Counted from the first letter of the stretch, positions 49,855 through 60,260 are shown. The stretch: DNA of 64,000 nt from Centrapalus pauciflorus (GCA_020465985.1 JAANYP010002816.1:144126-208125), one strand, 5' to 3'. Made by a program: numbers and translations. Notes: generated from the sequence alone by a model not told the origin.

Positions 49855-51164
49855 TGCATCACAAACCGGTCCAGCTGCAGATGTCTCCCATCACACTGAA
49901 GTTGCTCAGCCTACTCAGGCTGGATCTCCAAACCCTGCGCAAACTCAGGGGGAGGAATCCATCCCTGGGGACAGGCCAGGCATAAGGAGGCATCTGATTT
50001 TGGAAGAAGAAGAAGAAGAGGAAGAGGTTCCTGAAGCTGTTCAAACTATAACAGCCAAAGGAAAGGAGAAAGCAACTTTTGACCCAGACCACCAAAGAGC
50101 GGCGCAGCTAAAGTTTGCCAAGGCAAGGACTAAGGAAATGGGTGTTCCTATGGAGAATACTATGAGTTCAGAGATGAACAACTCCAAGCCCTGGAAAGAC
50201 TGAGAAAGGAAGAAGCCTCAGCCAAAGCTGCCAGATCCCTTGCATTCAAAAAGGCAAGCAAAATTAAAATGCCTTCTTTGGATGTGCAAAGAAAACTGCT
50301 TGAAGCTGCTAAAGAGTAAGCGGGTGAGAAGGAAGGTGACAAGGAAAAGGGTGCTCTGGTCTCTGTGACCAAGTCCAAGCAAGCATCCTCTGCAAGAGCC
50401 CATTTGACAACTTGGCAAGTAAAAAGTTCTTTCATGTTGCTGATTAAGAACTTGGAAAGGAATCTATTGTTAAAGCTGTTCCTATCTCAAGAAAAGGCAA
50501 ACAGTGGAAGCTATAGATAACCAGAATGGATGCAACAGGCCATGAACTGGAAGCATATGACTACACTGATGTTGCACAGATGGGATACAGAGAATGGGTA
50601 GAGATTGCAGTTTCCCTGAGCCAGTCTAAGTCTGAAACGACTAAGAGTATCAGGGCATATGTCAAAAAGCTGATGGAAAGGGTGAGAGACCTTGGCCTGA
50701 TCTCAGAAGAACTAAGTAAGGGTGTCTCTGTGACTTACCCCAAAATAAAGGCCAAGAGGAACATAAAGGATTCAGAGCTGGAGGAACTCCTGATCTTGAT
50801 TGAACAAGGTGATTATGAAGTAGAGATCAAAGGAGTAGACCACAGCCTGCCCAAAAGAGTAGAATTTGAAGAAGGCAAGCTGATTGAAGAACCAGAGTTG
50901 GGGGCATTTTTTGTAGATCCCCTGACAAAGAATAAGTTCTTTCAAAGAGCATCAGACCTACACAAAGTTGCTCTCAAACAGCTTGTAGCATTCAGACTTG
51001 CAAACTCCTTCAGGCAATCCATAAAGTGGAGAGCAACCATCTGGGATCAGCTCAGAGGCTTCTATGACAGAGGGGAGCTTCAACATTCTAGTTTTATGTT
51101 CCTCAGAGTTGAAATAGAGGATTTGGAGGAAACCAGGGAGGAGCTTGAGAAAATGTTTGAGTAA
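49855..51164 (+). pseudogene. Env-like ORF of element C, 3' part
   Basis: Coding resumes just after the target duplication of D. A Pro/Gln/Glu segment and a run of about eight Glu codons (near 50000-50025) lead to a Lys/Ala/Glu-rich helical region (50100-50330, frameshift near 50160) and then an open stretch of about 212 codons (50526-51164), charged and helical, ending TAA 51162-51164. No membrane segment. It shows no clear similarity to the C-terminal domain of the A/B protein. Confidence 0.72.
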
Positions 51165-51540
51165 GGATTGCCACCACCACTGTCTTGAAGTCCATCTACT
51201 ATCTGAGTAGGTGAAGAATGGAAGTTGTCCATTTGTTGGACAGGCTTGCCATTATTTGCTCCCATCATCAACAGTCCAAATTGTTGAATTTTCATGTACA
51301 TAAGTTGTTCTTTGTTGCATTAGTTGTAACTTTTATTTTTACATCAGTTGTAATATACACTAGTACATCAGTTGTACTTTTGTAAAAACATATGTTGTTT
51401 ATATAATAGAAAATCAGTATATATATATAAACTCGAAATGTATTTTGTAATTTCATTTCAGCAAAATGTATTGTAAAAATATATAGTGATTATTGATAAA
51501 ATCAGCTTAGACTGATTATTGCAAATAGGGGGGGGGGGGG
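51165..51540 (+). other. 3' untranslated part of element C and G-run
   Basis: AT-rich sequence with three ATCAGTTGTA-like words, ending in an uninterrupted G-run of about 17 (near 51528-51544), which probably fuses the PPT with the G-run inside the LTR. Confidence 0.6.
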
Positions 51541-52605
51541 GGGGATTTTTAATCAAACCTGTTTGATGCACTTAAAGGTATAATTAAGGTCTGTTTAAGT
51601 CTTATTGAAACCTGAAAAGTGATTTGCAATATCAGCCAAAGTTGTTTACCCTGTTGCATTCGTTGCAACAAAGGCAGATTGTCCAAGCTGTTCTGTCTGC
51701 TGAACAGGCTGGACATAAACTGTCTACGCTGCTCTGGTCTGTTGAGTAGCTTGGACAGATTCTAAGTGTTCTGTTCTTTGCGAACGAAACCTGTTCTTTG
51801 TGAAAAGGCTATACACTTTATGGAATATGTTTCCAAGTCCTATTGTTTTTGGCTACAAGATCAGCTTACAAGTCGAAGACAAAGTGGAAAACAGAAACTG
51901 CAAAAGCCTGCCTACGCTGTTCTGTTACATGAAGACAAACAGATATCTAAATAGGGTGACAGACCTTTTCTTATATCAAAATGGCCTTAACAAAAGAAGA
52001 AAGATGCAAAGTTGACATTCCTCTTTTGGTTAAAGCCTTATGCAACAGTGACAAAAAGAAAAGACAAAAATTCTGCCATATGAAGACAAATCTGTTTTAT
52101 CATAATGTGTAGAAAAGGTGTTTTGTCTTTTTGGAAAGACATCCCACTATCTCATTGTCCAATGAAGAAGCTTCACTGAGATTCTCAGTGAGAGTATAAA
52201 AGGAAGCTTCTAAGGATTGTGAGATAACCAAGAATGAGAAATCAGATCATGTATTGAAGTTTGTTTTTTTCATGCATGGAAGTCTGCTTGAATATAACAG
52301 TACGTGTGTCGAAGTTGTTCATACTCAAGCTGTCCATCTGTGTCTTGTAAAATCAGTGAGTTCATCTAACTGAGTGTATTCATTGTATCTAGTCTGAGTG
52401 TGTCTTAGATTAGTTGGAACATCTATTGTATCTGTCATCTCAGCTTGAACCTTTTCGCAGTCAAGCTTGTTTGTAATTAACATTTGTAAATAGTATACAC
52501 AAACATTGAGAAAAGAGTGTTGAATTTTTAATTTGATGTATTCAACCCCCCCCCCCCCTCTACAGCTTAGATCAATACTCTAGGGAAACATTTTTGGGAC
52601 CTATA
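51541..52605 (+). repeat. 3' LTR of element C (5' end truncated)
   Basis: It aligns with 31341-32412 from the sequence GATTTTTAATC onward. The first 45 or so bases of the 5' LTR (TGTTAGGCAC...) are absent. It ends CCTATA where the 5' LTR has CCTACA, then GAAAG. A C-run lies at about 52546-52558. Confidence 0.85.
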
Positions 52606-52610
52606 GAAAG

Positions 52611-54139
52611 GTTGCTGGAAATTTGTATATATATATGTACACTTTTAAGTAATTAAATGAACTAAAAGAAAGCCGCCGGACTCTAGCTGCACCCACAGAC
52701 ACGTCCAAAATTATAAACAAAAAGGGAAAAGAAAGTTGTTGCTTTCTGTTTTTGATTTATTAAGACAGCACACACTTCACATACAAACATACTATAGAAA
52801 TGAAAGAAAGTACACACACACATTGCTTCTGTTTCTGTTTTGCTTCGACCAGACAGCACACACAGGTTTATATAAGTGTGTATTTATATATATACATGCA
52901 AAAGACACATGCACACACATCTGCACTTTCATCTTTTCAGTTTCAGTTTCTATTTTGTTTCAGCAGCAAATTTCAAGAATATTTGAGGTTGTTTGATGTT
53001 TCAAACAAATGTACAAAACACACATACAAATATATCGATTATATGGCCGAAGGCCACTGATTTCTTGATTTTGGTTGGTTTGATAATGGTGGGTCTCAGT
53101 AGTATTCTTAATCCATGCAAAGCATTAGTGTGTCAAGATTAAATTGAACTCCCAAAATGCTAAAAATTATTATATAAACACAACCCAATGACATGCATGG
53201 ACCTATTTTGATGTTTCTAACATTCTTTGTTGATCAATTTTAAAAATAAAACACATATTTTCCAGGAAGCCGTGGGCTTCAAAAAAAACAACAAGAACTA
53301 TGTTTAAATGATATTTACCTTCAAATCTTGATATGAACTTGTTTCTTGATAATTGTTTGTTGATTCCTTGGCTTGAATCTCACTTTTGTTGCAAGATTTT
53401 TGATGTTTTTAATGGATTTATGAAGAACCGTGACTAGGGGATTAGAGGGATGAATTGAGTTTTATTGGTGATTAGTGAGCAGATCACCACATTCTTGGGT
53501 TTTTATAAATAGGGTTAAGGTCACTTTTGACCATTCAACTTTCATATTTCTCTCATTTAACCATTAAACTAATTTTTGTACACACTTAGCCATTAAACTT
53601 TAGTTTAATGTTCTATTTTGGGAAAATGATTAAAAGTAATGGCTAAATGTGTACAAAGTATAATAGTTTAATGGTCAAATGTGTACAATTTATGATAGTC
53701 TAGTGGTCAAATGTATACAAAATGTGATAGTTTAGTGGCCAAATGTATATGATTTCAGTGGTTAAATATGGACAAAAATAGTTTAATGGTTAAATGTGTA
53801 CATAAAAACAAGTTTAATGGCTAAATGTGTAAAAAAAATAGTTTAGTGGTTAAAGGTGACAAATATGAAAGTTGTATGGTCAAAAATGACCTTAACCCTT
53901 ATAAATATATATTAAAGTTTGTTAGATGTACAATTTAGCCCTCCAACTTATTATTATTATTATTATTTTTTCTCATTTCTTTTAAACTTAATATAATACA
54001 TTTATAATTTAACCCATTTGACTTTTATTAACTAATAACAATTTAATTACTTGCATTATCAGTTAGAATAATTATAATTTAACTTACAGTTAACTTTAAG
54101 CCTTGTTAATTGCCATTGATTAAAGTTCAGGTCGTTACA
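52611..54139 (-). repeat. Reverse-strand Ty3-type LTR, proximal part
   Basis: Read on the minus strand it begins TGTAACGACCTGAAC at 54139 and runs leftwards to the insertion point of element C. The downstream flank ATCTG (54140-54144) matches 29454-29458. It includes a MITE insertion (53512-53898). Short open frames near 52736-53060 are not supported as genes. Confidence 0.7.
53512..53898. mobile_element. Mutator-type MITE (387 bp)
   Basis: Terminal inverted repeats starting GGGTTAAGGTCA extend for about 35-60 bp with few mismatches. The 9-bp duplication TTATAAATA is perfect (53503-53511 and 53899-53907), which points to a Mutator-like element. The interior is built from about eight direct copies of a word like TTTAATGGTTAAATGTGTAC plus two inverted copies near the left end. 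No ORF. Confidence 0.88.
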
Positions 54140-54144
54140 ATCTG

Positions 54145-54621
54145 TATGCATGGTTTCTTTTTTGTGTTGACTTTCGAGTATCAAACCCACATGCAGCAAC
54201 ATATTTTTCATAAGAAAGAAATACCTTCGTCCAAGGAATCGTATACCTTACCTTTTAATGGAATTTTACCGTCCATAACCTAGGGCTTCCTATATGTAGA
54301 TCTACCTGGTGAAGTAAATTCATTGTTGTCGCAACCCTCATGTGCAATGTCATTGCCTACAAACTATATTCTTCATTGTCAAAGATGTTTTCTGAATTTA
54401 TAGTCATAGTACATAAATTTATTTGATGTTCCTTACAATGGCATAATTTCATATTATATAAAAATGCTAGTAACACATATATCATAAAGCATATATCTAC
54501 ATATCTTCAATGCCACATCAATGTTGTAATACTGGACACATCAATACATTTAAACTGTTAAACCCATATACAATTTGTATGTTCCCGAGTGAAACCTATG
54601 CATCGTGTCTGTTAATGTACA
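54145..54621. other. Unassigned non-coding sequence
   Basis: AT-rich sequence between the Ty3-type LTR and the Helitron-like block. I see no gene, repeat or known motif in it. Confidence 0.5.
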
Positions 54622-54655
54622 CTAGTAGTGTACCCGCGCAAAGCGGCGGCGACAA
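54622..54655 (-). repeat. Left terminus, inverted Helitron 3' end
   Basis: Read on the minus strand this is a hairpin (GCCGCCGCTTTGCGCGGG) followed by TACACTA and CTAG, then T. It mirrors the right terminus. Confidence 0.7.
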
Positions 54656-54983
54656 CAATTTAATTTTTCGGTTGACATGCTTTTTCAATAACGCATCATC
54701 CTTCGAAAGATAATTTAGCAGAATGTGGATGAGATTTCAGTCCTACAACACCAAAATAAAAAATCAAATAATAGAATCCATTGTAACAACAAATAAATAA
54801 TAGAAACCATGAAAAACCAAGCTCGTAGATGAAGTGATTTGTTGGTGTATTTAGAATTCTTCTTAGGTCACCCAAGGTTTGTTGTCTAACGAAGTGGTTG
54901 TGGGTCACTATAAGATCGCGTCATAAAACATTTGAAACATACATAAATACAAGCTACATCTATAATTTATGGAGCTTCTGGTT

Positions 54984-55195
54984 AGTTGGTGACATAAAGA
55001 TACCATATATTTGATGTAAAGACGTCCTTGAATGTTCCATCTTCCAAGTCTATACCAATTTTGACATTTCCATATGCATGTTCCACCAATAAAGTAGAGA
55101 TGATCTCCATGGCATTAAGACCGACATTCTCAGCCAACGTTTTCAATATCATTTTAAAGCTCTCAAAAAACTTTGCAATAGCATATTGATCTAAT
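54984..55195 (-). pseudogene. CCT8: CCT8 (TCP-1 theta chaperonin) exon fragment
   Basis: CCT8 is the theta subunit of the cytosolic chaperonin TRiC/CCT. The minus-strand exon starts right after a consensus acceptor TTTACAG and encodes about 69 residues. The words LDQYAIAKF, TLAENVGLNAMEII and GIDLEDG match the conserved region before the last part of the equatorial domain. The frame is open but has many unusual replacements (for example Phe for Ala), and ends VTN-stop. It is a fragment with no neighbouring CCT8 exons in the window, hence a captured piece. Confidence 0.8.
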
Positions 55196-55282
55196 CTGTA
55201 AATGGAATGATATTTGAGAAAATAAAACAAGTGAATTTTATTTCATTCAAAATAAGATAATATTACACATTCAAACATTGAA

Positions 55283-56802
55283 ATGGTATCGAGCCAAAGC
55301 GTGGGTGTTATAGGTGGAACTACCGAGAAAACTCACCGTGTTCGGTGGTGGCGCGTGCACGATAATGGCGGCGTTTCATCTACCCTGTCATTTTTGTTTG
55401 TGTCGTTTATGGTGTTGAGTTCAACTGGGTTTTGTTATACGTATATGTTGTATAAGAACCCTGTGGTGAATAATTACGGCAACAACTCACTGGGTTGTTA
55501 AGAGGACAGTGAGGGCTCACGGGCAATTGGAGTTGTTTTATGGGGATTCACCGTTTTCGCTTAAACCCATTGAAGCCGTAAGTGTTTTGAACCGACTTCA
55601 ACTTGGGATTTGATTATATGATTTTTGTGGGTTTTTGATGTATGAAATGAGTTTTTGATTTGCAGATGAATGTTTGGGAGAATAGAAGCGCAGCATGGCC
55701 TGTGGCTAACCCGATTGTAACTTGTGGTCGGTTACTGATTCTAGGTTTCCAAGTAATTTTGTTGCTGACCCTTTTCTTTATGTCCAGGTAATCTTTACTA
55801 TTTTTTGTTAATGATATTTCAATTCATGGAACCAGGGTTTTTTTTCTTACTTTAATTCTCATAAGGAAAAAACCAATTTTGTGCAAAGCATGAAAAAGAT
55901 GGTTGCTTTTATACTTTTGGTCAAAGCTAGATTAATCTGTTCCGTGAGGAAAGAGCACTAATTTGATTTTCTTTTTCTGTAGTAAAATTTATTCAAGCAT
56001 CTTACTGGTTTGTACTCTGTACTGCAACGAAAGGTCTTGCCTGTTGTTTGATTTTGACCTCTTTTTCACCTACTTTATCCTTGGGTGATGAGTATGACAG
56101 ATCAGCTTTAAGATTTAAGAAGAAGCTGATTTGTTTTTATAAATTTGTTTGAATTTTAAACAAAAGTAAAATCATATGATGTGGTTTTGAAAATATAATT
56201 GGATGGTAGAGAAATTTTTCTATATTTTGATTTGACGTACTTAAATATGGATTAAAGCTTTCGATTTTCCAATTTTACCAATCCTATTTGAGAAAGCAGA
56301 ATATATTCTTTTTTCTTTATAGATCAACAGTTTGAATGAAATTAAAGAACATTCCGTTCCCGACATTAAAGCTTTTTCCAATTTTTCTTGCGGAATTTCA
56401 TGAATTTGCAGCTCTTTATTCTTTCTGAGGTGACGTCATTATTGGTTTTTATTTCCTATCAAAAAAACCAAACGTTTATGAAAAACAAACAGCCAAGTAG
56501 TAGTTTGTTTGACCTTGAAGTCAAAATATGTTTCAGGGAGATGTTCTATACCTGTTCTTTGAGACCAAGAATTCGATCACCATGCAAGGAGATATCGGAG
56601 TTGCGAGAAGCATAAACAACGGAGCTTCATGGGAACAATTGGGAGTCGTTTTGGATGAAGAATGGCATCTCCCGTATCCATACGTATTCGATTACGACGG
56701 TCAAGTATGATTCTTTACAACCATGGACTCTTTAAATTTGTATGGTTTTCTTTCTATGTAGGATGAAGAATGTATTTTTCTTCGTTATTTTTGCAGATAT
56801 AT
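55283..56802 (+). pseudogene. GINT1: GINT1 5' gene fragment (exons 1-3 and start of 4)
   Basis: GINT1 is the Golgi glucosamine inositolphosphorylceramide transferase of plant sphingolipid synthesis. Exon 1, 55283-55577, starts at an ATG; a hydrophobic helix at residues about 34-57 fits the Golgi membrane anchor; donor GTAAGT. Exon 2 is 55666-55787 (NVWENRSAAWPVANPIVTC). Exon 3 is 56537-56704 (LYLFFETKNSITMQGDIGVA, then WHLPYPYVFDYDGQ). Exon 4 starts at 56797 after TTTGCAG, but similarity ends after two codons. Breaks: TAA at 55499-55501, a +1 shift near 55530, a -1 shift near 55728. The catalytic GT64 domain is missing. Confidence 0.85.
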
Positions 56803-57077
56803 CAGACAAAGTGGTGGAGGTGTTACGGTAGGAGGTAATCCATACATTAGTAGGTGCATCTGCCCATTAATCTATGAATTTCAGTTGCATCCATCATTGT
56901 GGATTTGTTTCTAATATGACAATATTTAACATTGATAACTATAATATCTAGCTTACCTTTTTTTTTTGCCAATAATTCATCTACTATTTTGGCTAATTCA
57001 TCTACTATATGGCAATATTACAACATTTTTTCAACCCATTGTTAATTTACATTCCTATTGATTTTACTTGACTGCAA

Positions 57078-57188
57078 GGATGGTGCCATAGAGTTGGATC
57101 TATTAAAAAAATCCACGCAAAGTTGATAAAGAGGCAGGAGGCGGCTGCTAAATGTGAAAGAGCCATGGCATATGCTCTTGCTCACCAG
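57078..57188 (+). pseudogene. IQD-family (calmodulin-binding) exon fragment
   Basis: An open exon-like stretch of 37 codons, flanked by GCAAG upstream and a donor GTAATA at 57189. It begins GWCHRVGSI and continues KRQEAAAKCERAMAYALAHQ, which resembles the conserved region of plant IQD proteins just after the IQ motifs. IQD proteins bind calmodulin and scaffold microtubule or nuclear complexes. No other IQD exon could be assigned with certainty; the exon-like piece after the acceptor at 57440 (QDPKQQVSLNNPKDRS) may or may not belong to it. Confidence 0.6.
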
Positions 57189-57659
57189 GTAATATATGAT
57201 ATCACAATGTTGTGTGAAACTGAAAAAAGACACATAAAAATATTCAATTTCTACTGTTTCAAGTGCATTAAAATGCGTTGAGGGCCTCATGCTTCGTTCC
57301 CTTTTTTTGTGTGTTATTGTATTCATCTCATTCACAGTTACTGAGATGAAAGTTGGAGTACATAGTGGAGATATTATTGACAACTATAAGATTAAGTGCA
57401 CAGAATTGACACATTATACTATTGCTGCACTGACACGCAGGATCCAAACAACAGGTTTCTCTCAACAATCCTAAAGATAGATCAACTGTGGATAATCAGG
57501 GAAACAACCGCCTATCTTTGCCAAGTAGTGGTCAGTACATGAAACTCTATTTATATATATATATCTATAAGCTACTGATTTTTAATTTCACTATACACAT
57601 ACATTCTCTACTTTATTGTACTTGTTTATGCTCAAAAGATAATAAACAACATAATGAGC

Positions 57660-58446
57660 ACAAAAATCGCAGCTGCCTTTGAAACTGTTGTGGGTCAAGG
57701 GAGATTCAGTATACGGGAGATACGTGAGCTCAAGGGGTCAGGGATTGAGTTAGACGTGATGGTATCAGAGAGTTCCCGACAGAATCTTTTTAAGAAAACA
57801 GTAGATGATATATTTTCTTCAGGGACTGGAGAGTTTGATGAACTGGAAGTTTATGAAAAGATTCTAGAAGATCTTGGTATTGATGCTGAGAAGGCTAGAG
57901 GTGTTGTTCATGAACTTGCACGAACGAGGCTTTTGAATTCTCTGATTCAAGCTGTGTCGTTATTGCGTCAAGTACAAAAAAATTTCCTTTACTCATTTAT
58001 TTAGGATGAAATGAGCTCAAGGAAAATGCTTGATCATTGATCAAATGTGCAAAATGCCTTTTGAATAAGTTTTGATAAGAATAAATTAAGGGAACTTGTG
58101 GATTTGTAACAAATAGTTAGTAATATAATGTACTGATTAATGAAGTACAAGTTCTTTAAGTGTGTTTATCCAAAATCTTTGGAAAATCCTTAGCCATCCG
58201 TGTATGAAGTGCATTAATCTTGAAGCCTTTTTCCTTCAAACCTGCAGGTTTCTTCTCTGAATGATTTGTTAGCGTGCGACAATGCGGTACCAGCATCGCC
58301 ACTGTTACGGGAGGTGAGTGAAGAATTGCCTGATCTCTTTCTAATATATCTAAACAGCGAGCCAGCAGCAGAAAACCTGTCACATTTGTAGTACTTGTTG
58401 AACATTGATGATGCAACAGGAGAAGCGCTGCAAGGAATGAAGGATC
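57660..58446 (+). pseudogene. TIC110: TIC110 C-terminal gene fragment (two exons)
   Basis: TIC110 is a large inner-envelope scaffold of the chloroplast protein import machinery. Exon a, about 57672-57971, encodes NLFKKTVDDIFSSGTGEFDE and a helical stretch ending SLIQAVSLLRQ, with donor GT at 57972. Exon b starts at 58248 after CCTGCAG with VSSLNDLLACDNAVPASP and continues EELPDLFLIYL and YLLNIDD. A TAG at 58389-58391 breaks exon b and the last residues diverge. Only the C-terminal helices are present, so this is a captured piece. Confidence 0.85.
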
Positions 58447-58456
58447 AAACAACGCC

Positions 58457-58850
58457 AAGAGAAAGAGAGTTCTTAATTTTATTTCTTTACTTGAAAATGT
58501 GTAGGAAACTCATTTGGGTTTTATTTGGTAACATGCGTGTACTTATATTGAAGATTGACACATAAATTGATCTTTAATTTGATGATTTGAGGAAGTTTGT
58601 AAAATTCTAGAAACCATGGTTCCATACTCACACATAAGAACAATTTAAATAATAAATTACCGTGTATTCTTTGTAAATTTTAATGCTTGAGAGTTGTTTG
58701 TTGATTCTCAACTTGAAATCTTTGATTTGTGATGAACTTGAAGAAAACTTTGTTAGGAATTGTGGATTTGGTAATAGGAGAAAGAGAGTTCTTAATTTTA
58801 TTTTTTTACTTTAAAATGAGTAGGCAACTCATTTGGGTTTTATTTTGTAT
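58457..58850 (+). repeat. 73-bp direct repeat at the TIC110/FPP junction
   Basis: The stretch starting GAGAAAGAGAGTTCTTAATT occurs at about 58457-58530 and again at about 58777-58850, with a few differences. About 245 bp of AT-rich non-coding sequence lie between. Confidence 0.8.
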
Positions 58851-58883
58851 GAGGATCAATAGTTGGTGTTTGCGGATCAGATA

Positions 58884-59342
58884 AGAGTTTAGAAGCTAAA
58901 GTCAATGAATTGAATGAGCAACTCTTTGCAGCCCATTCAGAGATGACAACAAAGGAGAATATGGTGAAACAACATGCTAAAGTTACTAAGGAAGTCGTCT
59001 CAAATGTGTAGGCGATCTACTCTTATAGTCTTATCACATAAGGAAACAAATAGTCTTATCACATGAGGAAACAGTATTTGTTTGTTAATTATTATTGATA
59101 GAATTCATTTTAATTGTGATTGCTATAATGAACTATATGCATCACAGGTTTTCTTAAAATGTAATGATAACTTGTGAACTTGATGTAAAAGTTTTTTTAT
59201 AGGGTTTGTGTTCTCTATGTACTAACATTTCTACTTCTTCAATCTTCTATTGTATAGGTTGGGAAAAGGAGATGCAGAATTTGCAACCCTAAAAAATCAT
59301 TTAGAATCAACCACTTTGTTAAAACTCTCTCTTTTAATGTGT
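58884..59342 (+). pseudogene. FPP (filament-like plant protein) gene fragment (two exons)
   Basis: FPP proteins are long plant-specific coiled-coil proteins. Exon a (about 58884-59005) encodes a heptad-like stretch with KVNELNEQLFAAHSEMTTKE and VKQHAKV. Exon b starts at 59258 after TTGTATAG and encodes GWEKGDAEFATLKNHLES, the standard continuation in this family. The donor after exon a seems to be lost, with a TAG shortly after. The rest of the protein is absent. Confidence 0.8.
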
Positions 59343-59502
59343 ATAGAAGATTAAGTTTTAATCACTGAGTTTCACGTCATTAACAAAAACTATGTGAGTA
59401 AGGAGTATATGATTTGTAAAAACTAAAGAAAGTGATGTACGTATAACAACTCCTTTCTCAAATTGCTACTCAACGAATATCTTATAGATTGGACATATTT
59501 TT

Positions 59503-59536
59503 TTGCCGCCGCCGCTTTGCGCGAGTACAAGACTAG
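59503..59536 (+). repeat. Right terminus, Helitron 3' end
   Basis: GCCGCCGCCGCTTTGCGCGAG forms a short hairpin when one bulged C is allowed; GTACAAGA and CTAG follow, then T at 59537. It matches Helitron 3' ends (hairpin, then CTRR-T). Confidence 0.72.
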
Positions 59537-59738
59537 TCCTAACAAGAACCACAACATATATTGCTAATTTATAGCAATTTCCATAAGATATATCTGTTTA
59601 ATTTAATATTGAATATTTTAAATATGTTAATCTAACTAAGTAATTATTTAGTTTTTCAATTATTCCCTTATTGCATCCTTATTTATTATATTTATGCATT
59701 TTTAGTTCCTTACGATTCCCAATGCAACGAGGTTCCCC
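59537..59738. other. Unassigned AT-rich sequence
   Basis: No gene or repeat recognised between the Helitron-like end and the microsatellite. Confidence 0.5.
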
Positions 59739-60045
<307 letters not shown>

Positions 60046-60260
60046 GGTTCAATGGAAAACCAACATGAATCGGAAAACTTTGGAAAACCTCCATGCACCA
60101 CCACAAATGCATCAAAACTCCCGCGTGATGCATCACCATATCAACATGATGCATCAAGTTCCCGCGTAATGCATCGACTTTCTGCGTGATGCATCACCTG
60201 ATCCAATGGCTATAAAGTGGTTCCCCGATTTTCCAGTGCATATAGGTTTTCCATTGAACC
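60046..60260. mobile_element. Microsatellite-embedded MITE (Micron-like), about 215 bp
   Basis: GGTTCAATGGAAAACC at 60046-60061 and GGTTTTCCATTGAACC at 60245-60260 are exact inverted repeats, with weaker pairing further in. Long AT/TA runs lie on both sides. The centre has several copies of the palindrome TGATGCATCA or close variants. Confidence 0.7.

Larger units (their letters stand above)
31295..52605 (+). mobile_element. Copia element C (second Sirevirus-type family), interrupted by element D
   Basis: 5' LTR 31295-32412, PBS 32415-32426, gag, protease, integrase, RT-RNase H to 38531, spacer, env-like ORF 39257-51164 (split by D), 3' LTR to 52605. The 5-bp duplication GAAAG occurs at 31290-31294 and 52606-52610. 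Without D the element is about 13.6 kb. It is clearly a different family from A/B: different LTRs, different spacer motifs, and only distant protein similarity. All ORFs carry stops and frameshifts, and catalytic residues of both integrase and RT are lost. Confidence 0.9.
54622..59536. mobile_element. Helitron-like element carrying five gene fragments
   Basis: Both ends carry the same GC-rich terminus in inverted orientation: CTAGT-AG-TGTACCCGCGC then AAAGCGGCGGCG on the left (54622-54651), and its reverse complement with few changes on the right (59507-59536), ending CTAG followed by T. A stem (CCGC-C-GC, TTT loop, GC-GCGG) a few bases before CTAG fits a Helitron 3' end. No target-site duplication was found, as expected for Helitrons. 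The interior is a patchwork of exon and intron pieces from CCT8, GINT1, an IQD gene, TIC110 and FPP. No Rep/helicase gene is present, so it is non-autonomous. Confidence 0.75.

Noticed and set aside
52736..53060. Short ORFs in the reverse LTR
   Set aside because: They overlap CA-rich simple sequence in different frames and match no family.
55283..58446. A functional host gene
   Set aside because: Exons come from different genes, key domains are missing and stops or shifts occur in at least two of the pieces.
54622..59536. Pack-MULE as the capturing element
   Set aside because: No 9-bp duplication flanks the inverted ends, the similarity is short, and both ends follow the CTAG-T rule with a hairpin.
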